The notes beneath the pieces are model-generated. The model did not search any database. It was given only the letters and a program-made list of their open reading frames with translations, and was not told the DNA's origin. Position numbers and translations under genes: made by a program. A stretch of 17,636 nucleotides of DNA from JBLHKS01 sp047620505 (lineage in GTDB: Bacteria; Verrucomicrobiota; Verrucomicrobiia; Verrucomicrobiales; DEV007): contig JBLHKS010000147.1 in the NCBI GenBank assembly GCA_047620505.1, positions 1-17,636 of the forward strand, read 5' to 3'. Positions 9,538 to 15,982 of the stretch are shown one piece after another (positions within the stretch are counted from its first letter, which is position 1; each line of letters opens with the position of its first letter).

Positions 9538-10794
9538 TTAGGCATCAATTTGGAGCCGCCGTTTTAACAACTGTTCGACAGCCGGATTCGGCGCCGTTCG
9601 CAAGGCCACATCTCGGTGTCGCCGCGCAGTTTCGAAATCTCCGCATCGTCGATGCAGATCGGCTAACACCGCCGCCCAGAGATAGGAGCCGGCCAGCCAG
9701 GCCGGGGGCTCTTGTTCTTTGAGAAGCGAAAGACCTTCCTCAGGACCTCGCAATTCGGCGATCGCGACGGCCCGGTTGAGCCTGTGGATCGCCGAGGGCG
9801 CGATGCGTTCGAGCAGGTCGTAATTTTCGACCACGTTTTCCCAGCGAGTCGCTTCAAACGAGGCCGCGAGGCAGTGCTCCGCAGCGATTCCGGCTTCGGC
9901 GTGGTAGCGGGAAAAGGAATCGCTCTGCGCGGAGTGGGCCAACCATTGCAATCCGATCTGAATCTGTTCCCGATCCCAAAGCTCGCGGTCCTGCTCTTCC
10001 AACAGCAGCAATCCGCCGGCGCTGTCGACTCGAGCAGACATTCGGGCCGCGTGAAGATGCATCAGGGCGAGCAAGGCAAAGGTTTCTGAACTTTGCCCGG
10101 CGGGATGTTCGGCGAGGAATGTGGCCAACCGAATCGCTTCGTCGCAAAGCTCCCGGCGGATCGCATTTTCTGCATGGGAAGAGAGGTAGCCTTCGGTGAA
10201 AAGAAGGTAGAGGATTCGATTCACCGCAGGCAATCGCGATCGGTAGTGCTCATCGACAAGTTCGAGTTCTCCAAGTCGATAAGGTAGTTCCTGCAGCCGT
10301 GTTCGGGCTCGGCCGAATCGTTTGTAGACATTCGCTTCGCTCGTGAACAGCCGGAGCGAAATCTCTCGAATGCTGAAACCGCATAGAGTTTTGAGCGCGA
10401 GAACCAGTTGGGATGCGACGGGGATCGCTTCGTCACAGCAGACGAACAACATTCGAAGCAGGTCGTCTCGGACTTCGCCCTCGAGAAAAACTGCTGGCTC
10501 GGATTCGGGAGGATCGATCGGCTCAGCGCTGACCTTTTCGTCAAGAATACGTTGGCGGCCCGTCCGCTGGCGCAGCTCTCCAAGCAGATTGTTCGAGGCA
10601 ACTCGATAAAGCCATGCGGATGGGTTGTCGGGCTGTCCTGAGACCGTCCAAGTTTCCAAGGCCTTCATCAGCGACGACTGAACCGCGTCCTCGACGTCTT
10701 CGATGTGTTGCACTCCTACCCGGCGCGAAAGCACGGCGACGAGCCTGCCATACTCGCGCCGAAAGAAGTGCTCAACAAGTTGGGGAGACGTCAA
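9538..10794 (-). CDS. ECF sigma factor with long C-terminal extension (ECF42-like, DUF6596)
   Basis: This 418-residue protein has a sigma-70 region 2 at about residues 8-75 (EDVEDAVQSSLMKALETW, then NPSAWLYRVASNNLLGELRQR). Region 4 is at about 110-180 (ALKTLCGFSIREISLRLFTSEANVYKRFGRAR). It is followed by a DUF6596-like segment (about 185-285, NRILYLLFTEGYLSS) and TPR-like helices to the end (YLWAAVLADLHRRCGDFETARRHRDVAL). Such extensions mark the ECF42 group, which lacks a classical anti-sigma factor and is typically encoded next to DGPF proteins, exactly the neighbour here. The only usable start is TTG at 10794: the upstream frame is closed by a stop at 10822-10824 with no ATG or GTG between. 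That start lies one base after the stop of the DGPF gene, so expression probably depends on translational coupling. Confidence 0.9.
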   Translation of the reverse strand: MTSPQLVEHFFRREYGRLVAVLSRRVGVQHIEDVEDAVQSSLMKALETWTVSGQPDNPSAWLYRVASNNLLGELRQRTGRQRILDEKVSAEPIDPPESEPAVFLEGEVRDDLLRMLFVCCDEAIPVASQLVLALKTLCGFSIREISLRLFTSEANVYKRFGRARTRLQELPYRLGELELVDEHYRSRLPAVNRILYLLFTEGYLSSHAENAIRRELCDEAIRLATFLAEHPAGQSSETFALLALMHLHAARMSARVDSAGGLLLLEEQDRELWDREQIQIGLQWLAHSAQSDSFSRYHAEAGIAAEHCLAASFEATRWENVVENYDLLERIAPSAIHRLNRAVAIAELRGPEEGLSLLKEQEPPAWLAGSYLWAAVLADLHRRCGDFETARRHRDVALRTAPNPAVEQLLKRRLQIDA

Positions 10795-10795
10795 A

Positions 10796-11140
10796 TCAAG
10801 GGGAGCTGATCTCTCGGATCTCTACGCTTGATTCGGGCGAGGCGACTCCGGGGCTCTCGCGAACCACCTCAATTGCCTCGTCTATACTTTCGGCCGAGAT
10901 AATCATGTAGCCGCCGATCAATTCTTTCGATTCGACGAACGGCCCATCCGTCACGCTTTCGGAAGTGACGATCTTCCCGCCTTGATTCAGTGGTCCGCCG
11001 AGATCGACGAGGTTGTCTTTGAACTTTTCTTTCCAAGCATTGAACGCCGCGTACATCTGTTCCATTTCGGAGGGAGATGAAGGGGGTTTGCACGATCCTG
11101 ATGGGCTTCGAACGATACAAAAGTAGTTTTGTTTTGGCAT
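10796..11140 (-). CDS. DGPF-domain (YCII-related) protein, sigma factor partner
   Basis: This 114-residue protein has the DGPF signature TDGPFVESKELIGGY in its middle, preceded by an N-terminal strand (MPKQNYFCIVRS) and a helix (EMEQMYAAFNAWKEKF). It belongs to the YCII-related/DGPF family, whose members are the usual genomic partners of ECF42 sigma factors; a sensing role has been proposed but the ligand is unknown. An ATG 33 bases further upstream (11173) keeps the frame open but adds an unlikely N-terminus (MCRHNPKHKNI), so I chose 11140, where homologues normally begin. No strong Shine-Dalgarno precedes either start. It is first in the operon with the sigma factor gene, and an 8-bp inverted repeat lies 21 bases upstream. 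Confidence 0.85.
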   Translation of the reverse strand: MPKQNYFCIVRSPSGSCKPPSSPSEMEQMYAAFNAWKEKFKDNLVDLGGPLNQGGKIVTSESVTDGPFVESKELIGGYMIISAESIDEAIEVVRESPGVASPESSVEIREISSP

Positions 11141-11161
11141 GATGTTTTTGTGTTTTGGATT

Positions 11162-11184
11162 GTGTCGGCACACTCGGCCGACAC
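11162..11184 (-). promoter_or_regulatory. 8-bp inverted repeat upstream of the DGPF-sigma operon
   Basis: GTGTCGGC (11162-11169) and GCCGACAC (11177-11184) form a perfect dyad with a 7-base loop, ending 21 bases before the DGPF start. No T-run follows on either strand, so it is an operator or 5'-UTR hairpin rather than a terminator. Read on the minus strand it contains TGTCGG, close to the TGTCGA -35 element I recall for ECF42 promoters; I do not see a convincing matching -10. Autoregulation is inference. Confidence 0.4.
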
Positions 11185-11265
11185 CCTTTGATGCATGAGC
11201 GTGGTCGTTTTGGACGCGGCCTGGATTTTTTTCTGAAAATCAGCAGCTGCTGGTTTGAGAAGTCT

Positions 11266-12630
11266 TCACTTCGGCGCGACTTCCGCCGCCCATTTTTCGT
11301 GGGCTGCTGTCAGCCTGGAGACGATTTCAGGCTGCTCCGCGGCGTGGTTTTTCACCTCCGGCTCGTCCTCGCCGATATTATGGAGCGTCGTCTTCACTTT
11401 GCCGTCTTTCAGATCACGACCGATCAGTTTCCAATCGCCGTCGCGAACCGCCCAACCGGTTCCCCAGGCGAAATGGAGCACGCCGCCGTACTTTGACTCG
11501 GCGTTTTTAGAGTCGAGGATCGGCAGCAGGCTGTGTCCATCGAGCGCGGGGGAATCCGCCTTCCGCTCGACTCCGCAAAGATTCAGTACGGTGGGAAACC
11601 AATCCATCGCCGTGACTACCTGACCGCGAACCTCGCCTTGCGGCAATTTCTTTGCATAGCTGATGATCGCGGGCACCCGCACGCCGCCTTCCAGAAACGT
11701 GCCTTTCTGGCCGATCCATTTTCCGGTGCTCCCGCCGCCGCTCGCTCCGTAAAAGTGATCTTTGGGAAGGCCGCTCTTGTGTTCGTCGACCCGGATTTTG
11801 TTTCCGGTCTCTTCTGAATGACCGTTGTCGCTCATGAAAATCACGATCGTGTTTTCAGTCAAGCTAAGCGAATCGAGCTTGTCCAAAATCTGGCCGATGT
11901 AGTGATCGGTCGTCGTCACAATTGCGCCGTAGCTCCGACGCGCCGGGTCTTCCAAATCCTTGTAGAGTTCCTCGTGCTGCTTCAGCGCCTGCTCCGGGTA
12001 GTGCGGAATGTTAAACGGCACGTAGAGAAAAAATGGGCCGTCTTTGCTTTCATCGATAAATTTCAACGATCGCTGGATCATCAACTCCGGAAAATACTGA
12101 TCAGGTGCGTTAATTTCTTCAGTCCCTTCGTAGAGATCGTGGAATCCTTTCTGATGCAGAAAGTAGTGATTGTAGTTGTCGATGAATCCGTCACGGATCC
12201 CAAAGAACTCGTCAAAACCCTGCTTCTTCGGCCCGAAATCGCGATGCGCGCCGAGATGCCATTTCCCAAACAACGCCGTCCGGTAACCGGCCTCCTTCAG
12301 CGCCTCGGCCAAGGTAAATTCCTCGAGCGCCATATTAATCGTCTTCGCCCCGTGCATGTTTCCCTGCGTCCAATGATGAACGCCGCCGCGTTGCGGGTGC
12401 CGACCGGTCATCAGCATCGCCCGCGCGGGGCAGCAGACAGTGTGGGCGTAAGCTTGGGTGAAACGGACTCCAGTCTCGGCGAGCCGATCGATGTTCGGCG
12501 TGATCAGGTCAGTCGAGCCGTAGCAATTCGCGTCGAGCGTGCCCTGGTCGTCGGTGAAAAGGATCACGACGTTGGGCTGAGCAGCTGCTGACGCGGCGAA
12601 GAGAAGGAAAACGAAGATTCGAGCGGTCAT
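11266..12630 (-). CDS. Secreted sulfatase (alkaline phosphatase superfamily, S1 type)
   Basis: This 454-residue sulfatase has an N-terminal signal peptide (MTARIFVFLLFAASAAA). Metal-binding aspartates lie in FTDDQG (D27, D28). The formylglycine site CCPAR begins at C66 (C-x-P-x-R), so activity requires conversion of that cysteine by a formylglycine-generating enzyme not encoded here. Further active-site blocks are GKWHLG (K123, H125), PHYPEQ (H210) and SDNGHSEE (D268, N269). Start codon choice: the frame stays open to 12762, but the extra 44 residues are not signal-like, whereas ATG at 12630 directly begins the signal peptide. It would hydrolyse sulfate esters of glycans in the periplasm or outside the cell. 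It lies 64 bases downstream of the SGNH hydrolase on the same strand, a likely operon. The exact sulfatase subfamily and the substrate cannot be read from the sequence. Confidence 0.9.
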   Translation of the reverse strand: MTARIFVFLLFAASAAAQPNVVILFTDDQGTLDANCYGSTDLITPNIDRLAETGVRFTQAYAHTVCCPARAMLMTGRHPQRGGVHHWTQGNMHGAKTINMALEEFTLAEALKEAGYRTALFGKWHLGAHRDFGPKKQGFDEFFGIRDGFIDNYNHYFLHQKGFHDLYEGTEEINAPDQYFPELMIQRSLKFIDESKDGPFFLYVPFNIPHYPEQALKQHEELYKDLEDPARRSYGAIVTTTDHYIGQILDKLDSLSLTENTIVIFMSDNGHSEETGNKIRVDEHKSGLPKDHFYGASGGGSTGKWIGQKGTFLEGGVRVPAIISYAKKLPQGEVRGQVVTAMDWFPTVLNLCGVERKADSPALDGHSLLPILDSKNAESKYGGVLHFAWGTGWAVRDGDWKLIGRDLKDGKVKTTLHNIGEDEPEVKNHAAEQPEIVSRLTAAHEKWAAEVAPK

Positions 12631-12694
12631 TGAACTCGAAATGATCACCAGTTCCTGCCGAAATCCAGCAGAGGCGACCTCTTTCCCGCTGCCG

Positions 12695-13828
12695 TCAATT
12701 TTCCGAAGGCCCCGGCGCAACCAACAAACTTGAGATGACCTGAGCGTAGACGCGATGACCAAAGTCGTTTGGATGATTGACGCCGTTTCCGGTCAAATCC
12801 CAGTCCTTTTTCAGTGTCAGAAACTCCGACCAAATCGAGGTCATGTCCGCGAGTGCAACTCCAGGTTCACTCAGTTCCTCCAGAACATCACGAAAAGGCA
12901 CAAAGCTCTCGTGCTTGAGGACCGTCCAGTCCCGATTGCCCAACATCGAGGCTACCAGCACAAACTCTGCCTCAGGAACAAGCTCGCGGGTCTTAGCGAT
13001 AATCGCCGCCGTATTTGCTTTGTAGTCCGCTGCCGGCACACCAGCGGAGTCGTTCATCCCGAAGGCAACGATCACGAGGTCTGGTTTTGCCGTCGCAACC
13101 GCCTCGGCCATGGTGATTCCCCACGCGCTCCTTTTGCCCCCGATTGACAGGTTCGTCAGAGTGATTTTGCTTTCGTATACCTCTTCAAGATGGCGCGCCA
13201 GGAGTTGGGGATAAGCAGGTTGATGGGGCTCGCCCTCGGCCCAGCCAGAGGCGTTGCAGCCGGTTGAAATGCTATCGCCGAGCACCACAATGGAAAGCGG
13301 CTTCGCTTCGCGCAGTTTCCCGATTGAGCGCGGTAGCGATGTCTCTTCAAAGTCCGGGACAGGCGATTTCCAAAGCCCCGGATCGTGGGTGTAGCTAACG
13401 ACTGTTTGCAAGGTGTGATACTCTAACTTTGCGCCAAAAAGAATTTCCCCACTGCCATCGCGATGGGTTAGCCGATGGCGTTGCGAACCCGCAGGGCGAC
13501 GCAACTGAGACGGAGTCACCGCAACGATTCGCGATCCCTTCGGTAGCTCGATCTCGCGCGAGTCAGGATTCCATCGGTAGTCGCGGCCCTCTTCATAAGT
13601 GGTCGTCCCAGCTGAGTTGCGCACTGAAACCACACTCTTAACTGGAAAAAGTAGAGAGCCCGTCGCGCTGCCAGTTTCCGGGTCTTTGATAAAGAGAATG
13701 GATTCGCCTTCAACCGTATCGCCCACCCAAAACGGTCGGAGTTGCGCTGACGAATATTCCCAAGGGGCTTCGCCGCGGCTTGTGGCGGCACAACTGATTG
13801 CGACTACGGTCAGGAGGAAAAATTTCAT
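12695..13828 (-). CDS. Secreted SGNH/GDSL hydrolase (carbohydrate esterase-like)
   Basis: This 377-residue protein has a signal peptide (MKFFLLTVVAISCAATSRGEA). Residues about 25-150 form a beta-rich N-terminal domain, and the SGNH hydrolase domain runs from about 175 to the end. Block I is VVLGDSIS with nucleophile Ser186, block II is SIGGKRS (Gly about 230), block III is FGMNDS with Asn259, and block V is NHPNDFGH with His352. The Asp of the usual DxxH dyad is not at the expected place (position 349 is Gly). The open frame continues to 14038, but those 70 residues run into the group II intron remnant and lack signal character, so I start at ATG 13828. It probably removes acetyl or other acyl groups from glycans, alongside the downstream sulfatase. 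Confidence 0.87.
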   Translation of the reverse strand: MKFFLLTVVAISCAATSRGEAPWEYSSAQLRPFWVGDTVEGESILFIKDPETGSATGSLLFPVKSVVSVRNSAGTTTYEEGRDYRWNPDSREIELPKGSRIVAVTPSQLRRPAGSQRHRLTHRDGSGEILFGAKLEYHTLQTVVSYTHDPGLWKSPVPDFEETSLPRSIGKLREAKPLSIVVLGDSISTGCNASGWAEGEPHQPAYPQLLARHLEEVYESKITLTNLSIGGKRSAWGITMAEAVATAKPDLVIVAFGMNDSAGVPAADYKANTAAIIAKTRELVPEAEFVLVASMLGNRDWTVLKHESFVPFRDVLEELSEPGVALADMTSIWSEFLTLKKDWDLTGNGVNHPNDFGHRVYAQVISSLLVAPGPSEN

Positions 13829-13860
13829 GAGGCTGGGGTTTCTGCTTGGTGTGAATTCGC

Positions 13861-13915
13861 GGCACCAAACTGATCGTGGTGCCCTCCGATCTTGTCCATC
13901 GTGAAAGATGGACAA
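13861..13915. promoter_or_regulatory. Two perfect inverted repeats upstream of the SGNH hydrolase gene
   Basis: GGCACCA (13861-13867) pairs with TGGTGCC (13877-13883). TTGTCCATC (13892-13900) pairs with GATGGACAA (13907-13915) across a 6-base loop. No T-run follows either one on either strand. They lie 33-87 bases before the minus-strand start at 13828, where operators would be expected. They could equally be the insertion surroundings of the intron remnant that begins just to the right. No firm -35/-10 pair was found. Confidence 0.4.
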
Positions 13916-13924
13916 TGGGGCAGA

Positions 13925-14047
13925 CCGCGAACGCGCCAGCAAAGGGTGTTGAATCTGGGGATCGGCCGGGAAGAAGTGCATAAGGCGAGTCGTAGTCGCA
14001 AAGGCCCGCTGCAGATGAGACACAACAATATTGTGCAACGCGCAATG
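13925..14047 (+). pseudogene. C-terminal remnant of a group II intron reverse transcriptase/maturase
   Basis: In the + frame whose codons start at 13925, the translation includes RVLNLGIGREEVHKASRSR followed by KGPLQMRHNNIVQRAMT. This resembles the end of the maturase domain of group II intron-encoded proteins, where an (S)RKGPWR-type motif followed by a 'xNSIVQRALTN' segment precedes the C-terminus. Everything upstream (RT catalytic YADD box, thumb) is missing, and the frame runs on into the domain V region without the expected native C-terminus, so this is a decayed fragment. It lies directly before a domain V/VI-like structure in the order and orientation expected of a group II intron. I recognise it from memory of the family rather than from a search. 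Confidence 0.6.
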
Positions 14048-14050
14048 ACA

Positions 14051-14127
14051 GGTGACCGGAACCGCCGTGCTACGGACCCGTATGGCCGGTGGTGGGGAGC
14101 AGGTTCAAACCCTGCTCCTACCCGAAT
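14051..14127 (+). ncRNA. Group II intron 3' end: domain V and domain VI remnant
   Basis: ACCGCCG (14061-14067) pairs with CGGTGGT (14087-14093). Inside it TACG (14071-14074) pairs with CGTA (14079-14082). This gives a domain V-like hairpin of about 33 bases with a CGC where the catalytic triad would sit, as in some bacterial introns. It is followed by a domain VI-like stem GGAGCAGG/CCTGCTCC (14096-14103/14111-14118) and then TACCCGA, with an A at 14120 where the branch-point bulge would be. The intron 3' end would be near 14125-14127. The order RT tail, domain V, domain VI on one strand is the main support. The 5' part of the intron is not present in the window. Confidence 0.6.
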
Positions 14128-14587
14128 CGCTCCGGTTGGGTAAAGCGCCCCAGAACCGCTCAATCGCTTCGTTCTCTGTCACCCATTCAACCGATTTTAC
14201 GCCCGCTACCTCCATGGTGCAATTCTCCACAATCCTTAGGAAAGCATCATCAACTTCGTGCCTGAGAGCATTGTTTCCGAACAAAGCTTTAAAGACTCCG
14301 AGCCTCTTTGCCACTCCCACAACCCAAGTCTGCGGAATCAAATCATCCGGAGACGGCTCAAGGGTGAGATTGTAGGTTGTTCCTCGCCATGTCGCGGAGA
14401 AGTACCAGTTGGAATGCTCCCACCAATCTGCTGGCAGTTCCTCAATCGGTGATTCAGCTCCAGCCAAGCGAATCCGCTTCAGGAGTGCATCTGCAAATTC
14501 GTATCCCGGAGGAGGACTTGCATCGCCATCGTCGCCCCACTCGACTGCGAATCGGTCTGATTGCAGTAGGATCGAAGTTGGCTTCAT
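14105..14587 (-). CDS. Hypothetical protein, 3' end altered by intron remnant
   Basis: I do not recognise this 160-residue, apparently cytoplasmic protein. It has no signal peptide or membrane segment. Features visible are a Trp-rich middle (DWWEHSNWYFSATWRG, about residues 54-69), a run LEPSPDDLIPQTWVVGVAKRL, and an acidic helix-rich end (EVDDAFLRIVEN, WVTENEAIERFWGAL). The last seven codons and the stop (DSGRSRV, 14105-14127) fall inside the group II intron domain VI remnant, which lies antisense to the gene, so the native C-terminus has probably been replaced. ATG 14587 is the natural start, though the Shine-Dalgarno is weak. A small single-domain accessory protein is all that can be said. 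The long open frame and sensible composition make it likely to be real. Confidence 0.6.
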   Translation of the reverse strand: MKPTSILLQSDRFAVEWGDDGDASPPPGYEFADALLKRIRLAGAESPIEELPADWWEHSNWYFSATWRGTTYNLTLEPSPDDLIPQTWVVGVAKRLGVFKALFGNNALRHEVDDAFLRIVENCTMEVAGVKSVEWVTENEAIERFWGALPNRSDSGRSRV

Positions 14588-14726
14588 TTCTTGAGCGAAC
14601 GTTTAGGAACTGGCGATCCATACCGCATGGAGCCGAAGGAGTTCCGATTATCGAAAAAACTACTCGATCAAACCACCTGATCCAAACTAAACTTTCAGCG
14701 CGATACGTGGTCGCTAGCTTCCGCTT
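14588..14726. other. Short intergenic region without recognisable features
   Basis: These 139 bases separate two minus-strand hypothetical genes. I see only short imperfect dyads (for example ATCGA...TCGAT), no T-run terminator and no clear promoter pair. Confidence 0.4.
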
Positions 14727-15407
14727 TTAGCTCATTTTGATCTGATCAAAGTGGGCTTGAGAGTGCCAAGTGTCTCTGTCCGATAGTTCAGCTTCGTATA
14801 TCGCCTCTTCAGTTGAGATTGCACTCTGACACCGCCATTCAAAGGACACTCCCTTCTCTTGCTCTGTGCTGACTTGGCTCGCGTTGATTTCAACCTGCAA
14901 AGTGGCGGTCCGAATCACTTCAACGGCAAAGCCATCCTTCAAAAGCCTGCCGAGTAACCATGCCTTCATCACAGCCGTCACCTCAAGGTCAAGATCGCCT
15001 CGGTCATCATGGACCGCTCGCGCTTCGAGTATAAAAAATTGAGTCGTCCCTGGCGGAAGATCGATTGCCAAATCGAAATCGTCGCCTAAAATCATGTGGC
15101 AGAGAACGTTCGCGTAGTGTTGTAGGCCTCTCAGGTCCATTTTCGAGCTAACTAGGTGTTTAACAGAATCATTCTGTCCATCCAATTTCTTTATGGCAGC
15201 AATTATTCTATTCATCGGAAGATGGGCAAGAAGAATCATGGTCTCATGCGGATTGATAGATATTTGCATTCGAAATTGAGCATCCATGCGCGTATGAACG
15301 CGAAAATCCGGAAGAGGATCGAGTCCGTATCGCGGGACGGATGAAAATCGGCGTGTGACCGGAGCTGGCTGTGGTGGCGGCAACGCGTTTGGAGGTCGCT
15401 CTCTCAT
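14727..15407 (-). CDS. Hypothetical protein of unknown function
   Basis: This protein of about 226 residues is not recognised. There is no signal peptide or transmembrane helix. The N-terminal 40 residues are Pro/Arg-rich (RERPPNALPPPQPAPVTRR) and likely disordered. The rest looks like a folded alpha/beta protein (MQISINPHETMILLAHLPMNRIIAAIKKLDG, DDFDLAIDLPPGTTQFFILEARAV, LEVTAVMKAWLLGRLLKDGF, ATLQVEINASQVST). The start is uncertain. The frame is open to a GTG at 15509, but that extension runs into the 21-bp repeat array. ATG 15407 avoids this, and ATG near 15288 (MDAQFRMQIS) would begin just at the folded part. It is followed by another hypothetical gene on the same strand and is divergent from the FN3 gene. 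Confidence 0.6.
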   Translation of the reverse strand: MRERPPNALPPPQPAPVTRRFSSVPRYGLDPLPDFRVHTRMDAQFRMQISINPHETMILLAHLPMNRIIAAIKKLDGQNDSVKHLVSSKMDLRGLQHYANVLCHMILGDDFDLAIDLPPGTTQFFILEARAVHDDRGDLDLEVTAVMKAWLLGRLLKDGFAVEVIRTATLQVEINASQVSTEQEKGVSFEWRCQSAISTEEAIYEAELSDRDTWHSQAHFDQIKMS

Positions 15408-15441
15408 GAATTGAACTGCTGTCACGGCCTCCTGTGTGGGA

Positions 15442-15756
15442 TTCCGACGAATACGTCTGTTAATGTCTCGACCTTGCGCAGCCGGTTCACTTCTGTGAAT
15501 CAGCGCCACTCAGGCTTGAATCATGCCAGCTCGCCCGCGTGGCGGGAATTCACGGGTTTGCGCCGTGATTCTTCAGACTTGAGAAATGATTTTTCAAGTC
15601 TGCGGAACGATCTTTCAAGTTTGAGGGATCATGATTCAAGGCTGCGGGGCACCACGACAGGCTTGAACTGGCTTCGCGCACCCTTGATTTCTTGCAATTC
15701 AAGGGTGAAAACTCATGCCATTACCCTGAAATCTCCACAATCATGGCAGTTCATGG
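15442..15756 (+). repeat. Degenerate 21-bp tandem repeat array with hairpins
   Basis: About fifteen 21-bp units stay in phase. The five at 15568-15672 are clearest (for example ATTTTTCAAGTCTGCGGAACG at 15589 and ATCTTTCAAGTTTGAGGGATC at 15610), and those outside are progressively weaker. Because 21 is divisible by 3, the + strand reads as heptapeptides (LRRDSSD, LRNDFSS, LRNDLSS, LRDHDSR, LRGTTTG). Units alternate between CTTGA-rich and TCAAG-rich forms, so neighbours pair. The strongest hairpin is 15574-15602: a 13-bp stem with one G-T pair and a TGA loop. Another 9-bp stem is CACCCTTGA/TCAAGGGTG near 15678-15706. Smaller ones are CCCGC-gtg-GCGGG (15534-15546) and TTCAC-ttct-GTGAA (15486-15499). 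It fills the gap between divergent genes. Function unknown. Confidence 0.75.
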
Positions 15757-15982
15757 GCTTACTTCGATTTTGGTGCGGTGAAACAGTCAGTTCCAAGCGA
15801 CTGAAAATCAATGGCTTGCGAATTCGTCTGAGAAAAACTCCCATTTTGTTCGACCTTTTTGCCTTTTTTGCTCGACACAAACTAACGGTTTGGGGCAGAC
15901 TCGTTTCCGCGCCATTCACCCGGTTAACAATCTGGGCGTTTTGCGGGAACAACGAACACAACCAAGAAATCGTATAGGTGGT
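15757..15982 (+). other. AT-richer leader region between repeat array and FN3 gene
   Basis: This non-coding stretch has T-runs (15855-15869) and a possible promoter before the FN3 gene. A continuous frame crosses it (15411-15977), but its composition (FDLFAFFARHKLTVWGRL) is not protein-like. I see no RNA gene here. Confidence 0.4.
15872..15901 (+). promoter_or_regulatory. Possible promoter of the FN3-domain gene
   Basis: TCGACA (15872-15877, five of six to TTGACA) and CAGACT (15896-15901, three of six to TATAAT) are separated by 18 bases, just after a T-rich stretch and 81 bases before the first start codon. The -10 is weak, so this is a suggestion only. Confidence 0.3.

Noticed and set aside
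11818..12591. A 257-codon open frame on the + strand.
   Set aside because: It lies antisense inside the well-supported sulfatase gene and has no recognisable domain; it is a shadow of biased codon use.
13892..13915. An intrinsic terminator at the 9-bp inverted repeat.
   Set aside because: No T-run follows on either strand; an operator or insertion-site role is more likely.
14096..14118. A tRNA T-arm-like hairpin (GCAGG-TTCAAAC-CCTGC).
   Set aside because: It matches a T-arm consensus, but no acceptor, D or anticodon arm is found upstream; the context fits group II intron domain VI better.
15442..15756. A possible CRISPR array.
   Set aside because: Units are contiguous 21-bp repeats with no unique spacers, and no cas genes are near.
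15411..15977. A 188-codon open frame on the + strand across the 21-bp repeats (LR-heptad protein).
   Set aside because: The heptads follow from the 21-bp period; the rest of the frame has no protein-like composition, there is no ribosome binding site, and it ends just before the FN3 gene. Kept as a repeat instead.
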